The notes below the pieces were generated by a model. It searched no databases. It was not told the origin of the DNA and worked only from the letters and a program-made list of their open reading frames with translations. Below are positions 52,238 through 61,016 of a stretch of DNA of 64,000 bases, piece after piece. Made by a program: the position numbers and the translations under genes. Origin of the DNA: Defluviitaleaceae bacterium. Its GTDB lineage: Bacteria; Bacillota; Clostridia; Lachnospirales; WQUN01. The DNA lies in NCBI GenBank assembly GCA_009785605.1, contig WQVY01000001.1, positions 1 through 64,000 on the forward strand. The letters run 5' to 3'. Numbering within the stretch: position 1 is the stretch's first letter; every line of letters begins with the position of its first letter.

Positions 52238-52585
52238 GTGAACTATGTATTAAAAATAAAGCAACCAACCATTTTAGGCTTTCTTGGATTTTTTGGTTTC
52301 ATGGCATTTTTCGGGTTCCCTATCGCTGGTGTTGCCTTCACCTTTTTTGGGTTTTTCTTCATCGGGCGTTTGACTAAAGAAAAAACAGATGAGCGACTTA
52401 TTAACAATTTCAAAAGGGGTATGCAAATAACAGCACGTTTGGGAACATTGTCGTGTTTCTTTGTCCTATTTGCACTGCATTTGGGGGCATCATCAGGCAC
52501 TGTTTTGCTATGGGGCTCTGTAGGTTTGGGTGTTATTTCTGCGTTGGGTGATGCTTTAGCATACTTCTTCGACAAGAGGGGGTAG
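52238..52585 (+). CDS. DUF3796-type small membrane protein
   Basis: A 115-residue protein with helices near residues 11-45 (a Gly/Phe-rich stretch, GFLGFFGFMAFFGFPIAGVA) and 65-105. It matches the DUF3796 type found next to short XRE regulators. GTG 52238 follows AAGGAGG. The gene directly follows a strong operator-like palindrome and is nine bases before the XRE gene. Role unknown; a sensor or partner of the regulator is possible. Confidence 0.8.
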   Translation: MNYVLKIKQPTILGFLGFFGFMAFFGFPIAGVAFTFFGFFFIGRLTKEKTDERLINNFKRGMQITARLGTLSCFFVLFALHLGASSGTVLLWGSVGLGVISALGDALAYFFDKRG

Positions 52586-52594
52586 TATAATACG

Positions 52595-52795
52595 ATGGCA
52601 ACATTCATATGCAAACTCAAGGAATACAGGGCCCTGGCAGACATAACCCAAGAACATCTTGCAGAAATGGTCAACGTGCGAAGGGAAACAATAATCCGTT
52701 TAGAAGCAGGGAAATATAACCCGTCATTAAAACTGGCTATTGATATTTCAAGAGCGGTTAACGCACCCATTGAGGAAATATTTATTTTTGACTAG
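52595..52795 (+). CDS. XRE family helix-turn-helix regulator
   Basis: A 66-residue single-domain regulator: [20 protein letters not shown], then [20 protein letters not shown] and APIEEIFIF. This short type (YozG/YgzD-like) pairs with DUF3796 membrane proteins. It probably autoregulates through the palindrome at 52184-52221. Its last 14 bases overlap the convergent vanW gene. Confidence 0.88.
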   Translation: MATFICKLKEYRALADITQEHLAEMVNVRRETIIRLEAGKYNPSLKLAIDISRAVNAPIEEIFIFD

Positions 52796-53633
52796 GACTA
52801 GGACTAGTAACCGGGTATGGATACATGACTTTAGCATGGGATTTTTTTATTATTTCCCGCTCTAACTCCCTACCAGTACGCTTGTCTATAGTTTGTTTTA
52901 CAATGGTATTTTTTCTAAAATAATGTTCGCCTATTTGTTCAAAATGCGCATCTTCTTCTATGATGTGATAGCTGTTTTCTTGTGCTAGATTGACACGCAA
53001 CTCACCACATAGGTGTGTTTGTGTTAGGTGAGTAAGGACTTGAAACGTGGAGTCGGAATTATTTTTGAACCGGTAATCCAAATAATTGTACACAATAGAC
53101 GTACCGCATCCAAAGGGTACTTTGCGGCCATAATCGGGGAAAAGGTCTACCCCGTCGTGGTGATGGTGCTCTATTATTTCCAGTGGGCTATGTAGTACCA
53201 ACCAGTGTATAAGGTTGGTATATTGGCACATGCCGCCGCCTATGCCCCGGGCAGGCTTGCCAGAGGATATGGTTAACCCCTCTTTATAACCTTTACCCTT
53301 AGTGCATGGGCCTACTAGCTGCCAAAACGAAAATGTTTCGCCAGGCTTAACCAACACGCCGTTTATCTTTGGCGCAGCTATGCTTAGGTTTGCGGCCTTG
53401 TTATCTTGCAATTGCATATCTACATCCCCAAGCCGCCGCCGTATTAGTGATGTATGCTTGTAAAGTATTATGGGCAGGGGGGCGGCTTTTGTTTTTGCAA
53501 ACTTGGTGGGCGAAAAGATATTTTTTATGTGCCGTATCAGCCGCATTTTTCGCAAAGAAATTGCGTATGTTAGCGGGCTTATTTCGCAAAACAGCTTGCG
53601 TTTTGCGGTAGGCTTCACATCCATTTTACCCAT
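52782..53633 (-). CDS. VanW family protein
   Basis: A 283-residue protein with the VanW core: [27 protein letters not shown] (abridged, near 78), [21 protein letters not shown] (abridged, near 125) and [20 protein letters not shown] (near 157). No signal peptide is evident at the chosen start. VanW occurs near some glycopeptide-resistance clusters, but its activity is unknown. Its start abuts the stop of the lon-type gene. Confidence 0.9.
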   Translation of the reverse strand: MGKMDVKPTAKRKLFCEISPLTYAISLRKMRLIRHIKNIFSPTKFAKTKAAPLPIILYKHTSLIRRRLGDVDMQLQDNKAANLSIAAPKINGVLVKPGETFSFWQLVGPCTKGKGYKEGLTISSGKPARGIGGGMCQYTNLIHWLVLHSPLEIIEHHHHDGVDLFPDYGRKVPFGCGTSIVYNYLDYRFKNNSDSTFQVLTHLTQTHLCGELRVNLAQENSYHIIEEDAHFEQIGEHYFRKNTIVKQTIDKRTGRELEREIIKKSHAKVMYPYPVTSPSPSQK

Positions 53634-56027
53634 CTATTCGCCCTTCATGGCCTTGCGGTGGTATGACCTTAACCTACGATAAACTTTGCCATGGACTGTA
53701 TCGTGTGGGTAAAGCGTGCCACTGCCCGCCGGCACGCCGGTTAGTATTTCTATCCCTTCGTCTACATGAGCTATTGGGTATATGTGGAACAACCCGTCAC
53801 GTACTGCTTCTATTACTTCGTCTTTAAGCACCAAGTCACGTATATTGCGGGTAGGGATTATTACACCCTGCGCACCTGTCAAACCGCGTTTCTTACATAG
53901 GTCAAAGAAACCTTCCACTTTATATGTCGCACCGCCAATAGGCTGGATCTCCCCGTATTGGTTTATAGAGCCGGTGACGGCAATGTCCTGCCTTATAGGC
54001 AGCCCGGACAGTGCGCTCAGCACCGCAAACAACTCAGTAGAAGACGCGCTGTCGCCATCTATTCCATTGTAGTTTTGCTCGAAACAAATGCGGCAGCTAA
54101 GTGTTAAAGGGAAGTCTTGGGCATAGGTATGCCCGAGGTAACCAATCATCACCTGTACACCCTTATCGTGGATAGAGCCTGACATTTCGGCTTCTTTTTC
54201 GATATTTACTATTCCAGCCTTGCCCATGTATGCCGTCACTGTTATGCGTGATGGTTTGGCAAATGCATAATCACCCGTATCCAGTACTGCCAGGCCATTT
54301 ATTTGGCCTATTTTTGTACCGTCTGTGTCTATCATAATCGTGTCGTCTTCGATTAATTCGGATAATTTTTCCTCGTACATGTTTAGACGGTAATCACGTT
54401 TGGTTATCGCCTTTTTTATATGTTGTGCCGTCACAGCCATGGCATTGTCCATCCGTGCCCAGGCGGTAGCTTCTGCTAGTATCTCTGTTAGGCGGCTAAA
54501 ACGGGTTGTTAGGCGGTCTTTGCGCTCGGCCAGTCTTGCGGCGTATTCTATTAGCCGCCCTATTGCTGTGTTATCAAAGGGCAGTGCTTTTTCGCGGGCA
54601 GCCCAGTCATGTATAAAACGGCTCATTTCTGTCATATTTTCGTGGTTTAACTGCATTTCGTAGTCGAAATCTACACGTACCTTAAATAGTTTTTCGAAGT
54701 AGTCGTCATATGTCCATAGCAAGTCATAGTAGTATCCGTCACCCACCAATATGATTTTTACATCTACAGGGATAGCTTCTGGTTTTATGCCGCTAACTGC
54801 CACGCCTGTTGTGTATTCGCGCAGCGGCTCTGTTACAATCTTTCCTGTTATAAGGGTACGGCGCAGAGTTTCCCATGCATGGGGGCTGCCAAGTACGTCT
54901 TGGGTCTGCAAAATGAGATACCCGCCGTTTGCAGCATGCAAGAGCCCCGGCTTGATTTTCATAAAGTCAGTGGAGAAATTACCAAACTCGTTGTCATACT
55001 CAATTTCACCTACCAAGTTTGTATGGCTTGGGTTGTAATCAACCACAACCGGTGCCCCTACTTGGTTGGAGTTATCGGTTATCACGTTTACCTTATAACG
55101 AGTTAATATGTCTTCGTTGGATTTTTTGCTGTACCAGGGCATAATGGCCTGCATGGCATCTTCTTCTTCGGCGCCATCGGCAACAAACTCTGCCAAATTT
55201 TCCAAAATATCTTCTTTTACGGCCTTTAGGTAGGCTAACAGTGATGGCTCATGCGCGAATGTTTCCATTATGTCATTCATATGATGCCCTACAGTAAACA
55301 AGCCTAAAGCGTACTCTAGCTCCTCTACTTCTTTTTTTGTTCTTTTATCATAGTCGCGAATTTGCCGCATTACATCTGCAGCACGTTTTTGGATTGAAAT
55401 AGAGTTCTCCGAAATATTATCTTTCTCCTCTTGTGAAAGAGCATCGAACTGTTCTTCGCTTATTACTTCACCATCTACTATGGGCATAAAATATATGCCG
55501 CTATTTGTATTTTTTACACCAAAATGTTGTTCGCGGGCTTCCTCTGTCATCTCTTTTATGATTTCGTCCCGCTTGGATTTATATATGTCTATGACTTCGT
55601 TCTTTTTTTGTTCGTGGTCTTTGGCCGCGAAGGTCTTGGGTAGCTCGCTTGTTAGGCGGTTTATTAGCTCGCTCATGCTGTCTTTTAGGTTGCGCCCCGT
55701 ACCGGGGGGTAGGGTTAGGAGCATAGGACACTTTGGGTTTTCGAAGTTATAAACATAACAAAGGTCCGACGGGGTTGGGCGGGCTGATGCGATTTTGCTT
55801 GCGTATTCGCGTGCAAAAGTCGTACGACCTGTGCCTGTAGCACCTGTGATGTAGATATTGTAATGCTTATCCTTCATTTGCAAGCCAAAATGCAGGGCTT
55901 GGGAAGCGCGTGTTTGGCCAATTAGCTCTTTTTTTGTTTCTGGTTGTGCTTCTACATCGTGGCCATCATAAAAATATTTTAGGTCCTGCCATGTTAACTC
56001 TCTTGGATCTGCTTTGCTTTGAGTCAT
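53634..56027 (-). CDS. Lon-type ATP-dependent protease (AAA_32/LonB-like)
   Basis: A 797-residue protease without the classical Lon N-domain. The P-loop GATGTGRTT (near 63) has Arg at the usual Lys position, seen from memory in some Lon-like members. An insertion with helical regions spans about 120-320. The C-terminal S16 domain has the catalytic Ser in NGIDGDSASSTEL (near 668) and Lys in GGATYKVEGF (near 712). ATG 56027 lies 12 bases after GGAGG in a leader shared with gpsA. A role in protein quality control is expected; some clostridial relatives are sporulation-linked. Confidence 0.9.
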   Translation of the reverse strand: MTQSKADPRELTWQDLKYFYDGHDVEAQPETKKELIGQTRASQALHFGLQMKDKHYNIYITGATGTGRTTFAREYASKIASARPTPSDLCYVYNFENPKCPMLLTLPPGTGRNLKDSMSELINRLTSELPKTFAAKDHEQKKNEVIDIYKSKRDEIIKEMTEEAREQHFGVKNTNSGIYFMPIVDGEVISEEQFDALSQEEKDNISENSISIQKRAADVMRQIRDYDKRTKKEVEELEYALGLFTVGHHMNDIMETFAHEPSLLAYLKAVKEDILENLAEFVADGAEEEDAMQAIMPWYSKKSNEDILTRYKVNVITDNSNQVGAPVVVDYNPSHTNLVGEIEYDNEFGNFSTDFMKIKPGLLHAANGGYLILQTQDVLGSPHAWETLRRTLITGKIVTEPLREYTTGVAVSGIKPEAIPVDVKIILVGDGYYYDLLWTYDDYFEKLFKVRVDFDYEMQLNHENMTEMSRFIHDWAAREKALPFDNTAIGRLIEYAARLAERKDRLTTRFSRLTEILAEATAWARMDNAMAVTAQHIKKAITKRDYRLNMYEEKLSELIEDDTIMIDTDGTKIGQINGLAVLDTGDYAFAKPSRITVTAYMGKAGIVNIEKEAEMSGSIHDKGVQVMIGYLGHTYAQDFPLTLSCRICFEQNYNGIDGDSASSTELFAVLSALSGLPIRQDIAVTGSINQYGEIQPIGGATYKVEGFFDLCKKRGLTGAQGVIIPTRNIRDLVLKDEVIEAVRDGLFHIYPIAHVDEGIEILTGVPAGSGTLYPHDTVHGKVYRRLRSYHRKAMKGE

Positions 56028-56054
56028 TTATTAATTCATGCCTCCTTCGTCGGC
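56028..56054 (-). promoter_or_regulatory. Shared leader with mini-ORF before the lon-type gene
   Basis: On the minus strand GCCGACGAAGGAGGCATGA is identical to the gpsA leader. The mini-ORF is ATG AAT TAA TAA and the real ATG follows exactly 12 bases after the mini ATG. Confidence 0.6.
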
Positions 56055-56087
56055 GGAAAAATCTGTGTTGCGGATTTAGTACATATA

Positions 56088-56525
56088 TCATATATATTTC
56101 CACATTATTACGGCATCTTCGGTAGGGTCCCTATAAAAGTCCCGCCTATAGCCTTCCACTTTAAAGCCGTACTTATGATACAGAGCCATTGCAGCGCGGT
56201 TGCCTATACGTACTTCCAGGGTTATGCCAACTATCTCGCGGGCAGTTGCTACAGTTATTAGGCTGTTAATCATGGCCGAGCCTATACCTTTGTGCCGATA
56301 ATCTTCGTGTACAGCTATATTGCAAATGTGCCCTTCGTCTACTATATGCCGCATTATTGCATAGCCCGCTACATATTTATCATGCAAGGCTGCTATGCAA
56401 ATTGTACGCGGCTGATTTATTTCGTCTAGTATGTCATTACACGACCATGGGTCAGAAAACGAGTGGCACTCTATTGCGTGAATCGCTTGTATGTGGGCAG
56501 CAGTCATGGGGACTATCGTAATCAT
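56088..56525 (-). CDS. rimI: Ribosomal protein S18 alanine N-acetyltransferase RimI
   Basis: A 145-residue GNAT protein: MITIVPMTAAHIQAIHAIE, HICNIAVHEDYRHKGIGSAM (acetyl-CoA loop, near 75), LEVRIGNRAAMALYHKYGF (near 105). The start at 56525 gives the ATGA overlap with tsaB typical of this pair; a longer upstream frame runs inside tsaB. It acetylates the N-terminus of S18, encoded in this window by rpsR. Confidence 0.92.
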   Translation of the reverse strand: MITIVPMTAAHIQAIHAIECHSFSDPWSCNDILDEINQPRTICIAALHDKYVAGYAIMRHIVDEGHICNIAVHEDYRHKGIGSAMINSLITVATAREIVGITLEVRIGNRAAMALYHKYGFKVEGYRRDFYRDPTEDAVIMWKYI

Positions 56526-57280
56526 AGCGTAGCCGTTGGCTTTATTTGCGGGTCGCGGATGTATATTAGCTCCGGCTGGGTGGCAAGTTTGCCTGTACTG
56601 TCCACAGCCATGTTGGAAACTTGATGCATCGCGCACAACCCTATGCTGGAAGGACGCTGGCGGTTATTGTTGGCCGGTGCAAATGTTACACCTGGGGCTA
56701 CGGCTATAATCTCTGGTTTATAAGCATCAGCACCATCTCCCAATAAAACTGCATGGGTGCTTAGCTCCCCTACCCTATCCATAACCTCGCTTATGGGAGC
56801 GGCAAAGTAGTCTGTTATCCGTTCAAGCTCACCCAATTGCCCAAAGCGATATATTGCTGCATATACCTGCCCGCGACGGGCATCCATCATAGGGACTACT
56901 ACCCCCTCCAGCACATGCGCATCATGATTCGTTTCTCCATGACCTATCATACCTAGCATATTGTATGCCAGCGAATCCAGAGTAGGAACCGCAACAGCAG
57001 GTTTGTTTATACTCCGCGCCAACCCCAAGGCTGTTGCGGCACCTATTCGTATCCCTGTAAATGACCCAGGGCCAGCTGTATAGGCGATATAATCCATATC
57101 CGCAAGCTCTTGCCCCGAAAGTGCAAACAACCTCTCGACAGCCGGCATAAGAATTTCGGAGTGGTGCCAGGCTTTGGGGCCGCTTTTGGCGTTTATCATT
57201 ATCTCGCCTATAGCTATGTATTCATCAACTATGGCGGCACCGGCTTGCTTGCCGGTCGTGTCTAAAGCTAATATTTTCAC
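56522..57280 (-). CDS. tsaB: tRNA threonylcarbamoyladenosine biosynthesis protein TsaB
   Basis: A 252-residue protein with MKILALDTTGKQAGAAIV, the TAGPGSFTGIRIGAATALGL signature (near 68) and VVPMMDARRGQVYAA (near 128). It is the non-catalytic partner of TsaD in making t6A37. The start is GTG 57280 with AGGGAG before it. tsaE lies two genes upstream; tsaD is not in the window. Confidence 0.95.
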   Translation of the reverse strand: MKILALDTTGKQAGAAIVDEYIAIGEIMINAKSGPKAWHHSEILMPAVERLFALSGQELADMDYIAYTAGPGSFTGIRIGAATALGLARSINKPAVAVPTLDSLAYNMLGMIGHGETNHDAHVLEGVVVPMMDARRGQVYAAIYRFGQLGELERITDYFAAPISEVMDRVGELSTHAVLLGDGADAYKPEIIAVAPGVTFAPANNNRQRPSSIGLCAMHQVSNMAVDSTGKLATQPELIYIRDPQIKPTATL

Positions 57281-57310
57281 TTAGTTATCTCCCTGTTGTG
57301 TATCAATAGA

Positions 57311-57393
57311 CTTCTCTGGAAACTTCCTTTGCGGCCAAAAAATCTTAGGCATTAGCAAGTTTTTTGGCCGCCTATTCGGAGATTCCGGAGAAG
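57311..57393. repeat. Long two-step inverted repeat at the nudix 3' end
   Basis: Outer arms CTTCTCTGGAA and TTCCGGAGAAG, and inner perfect arms GCGGCCAAAAAA (57331-57342) and TTTTTTGGCCGC (57360-57371), enclose a 17-base loop. The outer right arm lies in the last nudix codons. There is no T run after the stem on the minus strand, although the arm itself ends in six T before GGCCGC. Confidence 0.6.
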
Positions 57394-57947
57394 TTAAATA
57401 GCCTTGCCTGATGCAGAAGTTTGTTATAAAGGTAAATGTCGTTGTCACTAAATATACCTTCGCTTATTGCGCTTACAGGAAACCATTTAACCGCACTATT
57501 TTCATCCGGTTTTGTAACCGGTATATCATTTTCATCAGCAACGAGTATATAAGCAACCGATAAATGAAGATGACCGTTTACATACACACCCCTTCTTATA
57601 TGACCCAGCACAGGTAATATATCAATGGACACTATTTTATTAGAAAGGGGTTTTACAGTTACCCCCGTTTCTTCATATGCCTCTTTTACTGCCACATCCA
57701 AAAGATTTTGGTTACCGTCTGCGTGGCCGCCGGTCCATGTCCACTGGTTACGTAAGTTGTGATGTATCATAAGCATCTTGTCTGCGGTATGGTTTAGTAT
57801 TAGGCTAGAACTTGTTATATGTGCGATATCATTCCTTAAGAGGACGGTTTGTGGGAATAATTTTATACAGTCCAATATTACTTTTTTGTCTTGGGCTTCT
57901 TGTTCGTTTTTGGGAATATAGCTGTTTATTTCATTGATATAGCTCAT
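57372..57947 (-). CDS. NUDIX hydrolase
   Basis: A 191-residue protein. The Nudix box GGHADGNQNLLDVAVKEAYEETG (abridged; residues near 84-106) fits GX5EX7REUXEEXGU except for D-G-N-Q-N-L-L at the start and K for R. N-terminal helices precede the hydrolase fold, as in MutT-like and isopentenyl-type members. GGGGGTG precedes ATG 57947. It is inserted between tsaE and tsaB. Substrate unknown; a nucleotide diphosphate derivative is likely. Confidence 0.85.
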   Translation of the reverse strand: MSYINEINSYIPKNEQEAQDKKVILDCIKLFPQTVLLRNDIAHITSSSLILNHTADKMLMIHHNLRNQWTWTGGHADGNQNLLDVAVKEAYEETGVTVKPLSNKIVSIDILPVLGHIRRGVYVNGHLHLSVAYILVADENDIPVTKPDENSAVKWFPVSAISEGIFSDNDIYLYNKLLHQARLFNFSGISE

Positions 57948-57960
57948 ACTTACACCCCCA

Positions 57961-58389
57961 TTAACGTACAACCCGTATTTCCCTAAACTCCGCGTCTTTA
58001 GAAAAATCCCCCAGTATCTCTACCCGCAAAGCACCAGGCGGCATAGCATTTTCTGCCATCTCTGGCCACTCTATCAAACATACCCCGTCAGCAAAAAAAT
58101 AATCTTCGTACCCTATGCCTTCTAGGTCCGCAATACCACCTTCTAGCCTGTACAAATCAAAATGATACAAAGGCAAGCGTCCACCTTCATATATATTCAT
58201 GATTGTAAATGTGGGGCTAGTAACACGTCCGGTATACCCAAGTCCTTTAGCAACCCCACGGGCAAACACTGTCTTGCCCGCGCCAAGCGTGCCGCTTAAG
58301 CAAATAATATCACCAGCTACAGCGTTAATGCCATACTCAGCAGCGATAGCCTCTGTTTCTTCGGCAGAACAACTCTCATAAACTGTCAT
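57961..58389 (-). CDS. tsaE: tRNA threonylcarbamoyladenosine biosynthesis ATPase TsaE
   Basis: A 142-residue ATPase: GTLGAGKTVFARGVAKGLG (P-loop, near 37), VTSPTFTIMNIY (near 60), YHFDLYRLEG (near 78) and LIEWPEMAEN (near 108). It drives the TsaB-TsaD complex. ATG 58389 follows GGGAG. First gene of the tsaE-nudix-tsaB-rimI-lon-vanW run. Confidence 0.95.
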   Translation of the reverse strand: MTVYESCSAEETEAIAAEYGINAVAGDIICLSGTLGAGKTVFARGVAKGLGYTGRVTSPTFTIMNIYEGGRLPLYHFDLYRLEGGIADLEGIGYEDYFFADGVCLIEWPEMAENAMPPGALRVEILGDFSKDAEFREIRVVR

Positions 58390-58407
58390 ATAGGCTCCCA
58401 CTTATGT

Positions 58408-58893
58408 TTAAGTATTTTTGTTAGTTTCTTCTTCGCCGGCTTCATCATTGGCTATGTCTTTATACAACTGTCCTACAAATGTATCAGCAGCAAGCAGCAG
58501 CAGTATCCCATACTGTACAGACTGCAAATAATATCCAAATTCGTCATAAAAAACGCCCGGTGACGAATCGTTAATAGTCGCAAACACAAGGATAACAAAG
58601 TAAAACAGATACAGCGCGGTTTTTAACGACGCGCCAGTCATATACGAGCTGTACATCCTTAGAAGTACCCCTGGCTTACGGCCTGTATTTTTGACTTTTA
58701 TTTTTTTGTAGATATAAATTTCTATCTTCTCCAAAAATATAAATGCAACAATATAGCCCGCATTCAATACTGAAGCGACTAATACATTCATATTAGCCAC
58801 ACCCCAAAAAATTGTTTGCGTGAGCGACCAATGGCCAAGTGCATACAAAATAGCCCATACGATATACTTGACTTTCTTTAATAATATTTTCAT
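58408..58893 (-). CDS. Membrane protein of unknown function
   Basis: A 161-residue protein with four hydrophobic segments (residues about 10-30, 36-56, 92-112 and 125-145) and a basic loop KIKVKNTGRKPG between helices 2 and 3. No family is recognised. It lies between asnB and tsaE on the same strand with small gaps, so it may be co-transcribed. Confidence 0.72.
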   Translation of the reverse strand: MKILLKKVKYIVWAILYALGHWSLTQTIFWGVANMNVLVASVLNAGYIVAFIFLEKIEIYIYKKIKVKNTGRKPGVLLRMYSSYMTGASLKTALYLFYFVILVFATINDSSPGVFYDEFGYYLQSVQYGILLLLAADTFVGQLYKDIANDEAGEEETNKNT

Positions 58894-58913
58894 ATGTGTC
58901 CCCACAATATAAT

Positions 58914-60752
58914 CTAAAAATATGCCTCATGCCAAAGTAAAAACATAAACACCGTCCATATCCTGCGGCTATTATCTTTCCGGCCTTTGTAATGCTGGTC
59001 CAATAGTTCAACAAGTTTATCTATGTTAAAAAATTTTTCTGCTGCTTCGCTGGTAAAGTACTTTTTTACTTTACGATAATACTTTTCTTCTCGCAGCCAA
59101 ATCCTTATAGGGACCGGGAAGCCGAGCTTTTTCTTTGCTGCTACATCAGGTGGCAAATGTTTGGCGGCTGCGGCCCTAAATGCCAACTTTGTCCCTTTAC
59201 GGCTTACTCTGTGTTTGACCGGTAATTGTGCCGCAATTTTAAACACTTCCAAGTCTACTAAAGGCGAACGCAACTCTAAAGCGTGGGCCATACTCATTTT
59301 GTCGGCCTTTAGCAAGATATCACTAACCATCCATAGATGCAGGTCTAAGTACTGCATTTTTGTAATGTCATGCTCGTGCTTTACATTATCATATAGGGGG
59401 CGTGTAATTTGTGTAGGGTCTGCGGCATTTGTACTGGCAGGACCTTTAAGTAATGCCGCCCGCTCTTTGGGTGTGAACATATATGCCCCGCCTATATAGC
59501 GTTCTTCTACAGTTTTAGCACCGCGTATAAAAAAGCTACGGCCTTTTGTGCCTTCAGGCAAACGACTGGCAATTGCGGCCAACAATTTCCTTAACGCACG
59601 GGGCAGCATGGTCAAAAACCGCAAGCTTATAGGCTCGCGGTATATGTTGTACCCGCCAAAAAATTCATCCGCACCTTCGCCACTTAAGGCAACTTTTACG
59701 TGTTTTGCCGCTTCACGGCTTACAAAGTACAGCGCAACTGCCGCAGGGTCTGCCAGTGGCTCGTCCATATGATATTGCACTGTTGGCAGGTGCTCCCAGT
59801 ATTCTTGTGTGGATATAATTTTGGGGATATTTTCTGCACCTATCTGCTTAGAAAGAGCCGCTGCATATTCTATCTCGTTATAATTATCGTAATCAAAACC
59901 TACCGTAAATGTCTTGGTTCCACCAAAACAGGCGGCTACATAGCTAGAATCTACACCGCTAGATAAAAACGATGCAACTTCTACATCGCAGTCTACATGC
60001 ATAGCAATAGATTCCCGTACTACATCGTCAATGGCCTTTACGGCATCGTTATAGGGGATGTTGGTTGGGGTAAATTTATGAGCATGGTAGCGGTGTATCT
60101 GCATTTCGCCGTCTTCCCATATAAAATAATGCCCGGGCATGAGCTTATACACACCTGTAAAAAATGTCTCCTCCAAAACCGAGTACTGAAATGTCAAATA
60201 TTGTGCAAGTGCAGTCTCGTTGACATGGGGAGTAAAACCAGGATAAGGGTAAAAACTCTTGATTTCAGACCCAAAAACCAATGTATCATCTTTGCGCCAA
60301 TAATAAAAAGGCTTCATCCCAAACTGGTCACGTGCGCATATTAACCGCGCATTAGGTATATCGTAAAGGGCAAACGCAAACATCCCCCTTAAATGCGATA
60401 GCATGTTAATGCCATGTTCTTCATACAGGTGTAGTACAACTTCAGTATCGGTGTTTGTTGCAAAAACATGGCCTTTTTCGACCAACAAATCACGTAGCTC
60501 TTTATGGTTGTATATTTCACCGTTAAGTACCATTACTATGCTTGCATCTTCGTTGTATAAGGGCTGAGCGCCACCTTCTAAATCATTGATCCCCAACCTG
60601 CGAAAGCCTAATGTTAATTTCTCACCCAGATATGTCCCTGCTGTATCCGGCCCCCGATGGATTATCTTGTCCATCATAGAATTTATAATTGTTGCATTGT
60701 CTTGACTTTGGTTATCATGCTTTAAACTCGCAAATCCGCAAAAACCACACAT
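58914..60752 (-). CDS. asnB: Asparagine synthase (glutamine-hydrolysing)
   Basis: A 612-residue enzyme. The N-terminal Ntn glutaminase begins MCGFCGFA (catalytic Cys2), with RGPDTAGTY and LNGEIYNHKELRDLL. The synthetase domain has the PP-loop SFLSSGVDSSYVAA (near 262) and LSGEGADEFFGGY (near 355). It makes Asn from Asp, Gln and ATP. ATG 60752 is chosen for GGAGG eight bases upstream and for the required Cys2. Similar proteins act on peptidoglycan or natural products, but length and motifs favour AsnB. Confidence 0.94.
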   Translation of the reverse strand: MCGFCGFASLKHDNQSQDNATIINSMMDKIIHRGPDTAGTYLGEKLTLGFRRLGINDLEGGAQPLYNEDASIVMVLNGEIYNHKELRDLLVEKGHVFATNTDTEVVLHLYEEHGINMLSHLRGMFAFALYDIPNARLICARDQFGMKPFYYWRKDDTLVFGSEIKSFYPYPGFTPHVNETALAQYLTFQYSVLEETFFTGVYKLMPGHYFIWEDGEMQIHRYHAHKFTPTNIPYNDAVKAIDDVVRESIAMHVDCDVEVASFLSSGVDSSYVAACFGGTKTFTVGFDYDNYNEIEYAAALSKQIGAENIPKIISTQEYWEHLPTVQYHMDEPLADPAAVALYFVSREAAKHVKVALSGEGADEFFGGYNIYREPISLRFLTMLPRALRKLLAAIASRLPEGTKGRSFFIRGAKTVEERYIGGAYMFTPKERAALLKGPASTNAADPTQITRPLYDNVKHEHDITKMQYLDLHLWMVSDILLKADKMSMAHALELRSPLVDLEVFKIAAQLPVKHRVSRKGTKLAFRAAAAKHLPPDVAAKKKLGFPVPIRIWLREEKYYRKVKKYFTSEAAEKFFNIDKLVELLDQHYKGRKDNSRRIWTVFMFLLWHEAYF

Positions 60753-60793
60753 ATATGCCTCCAGAAATAAAAAATGGTACATGCACGGGATTA

Positions 60794-60821
60794 GTTTTAC
60801 CATACGGTGTAATTTTGTCAA
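60794..60821 (-). promoter_or_regulatory. Possible asnB promoter
   Basis: TTGACA and TAAAAC are 16 bases apart on the minus strand, about 42 bases before the asnB start. The -10 box is only a partial match. Confidence 0.4.
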
Positions 60822-60862
60822 ATTCCAAGACAACATTGTATAGTTGTACTACATAAACCCAG

Positions 60863-60890
60863 TTGCACTAATATTTACACATGTTATAAT
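60863..60890 (+). promoter_or_regulatory. Promoter of the SWIM/SNF2 helicase gene
   Basis: TTGCAC and TATAAT are 16 bases apart, about 125 bases before the TTG start. The leader between contains no obvious regulatory structure. Confidence 0.55.
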
Positions 60891-61016
60891 GGCTAGTGAA
60901 TGTAAAATAATTGGGCCGCAATAATCTTTGATTATAAAATCATGACACCCACTAATGCTAAGTATTACCAATACGATTATTCATAATCATTTCGTTTGAA
61001 ATCGGAGGAACCAAAC

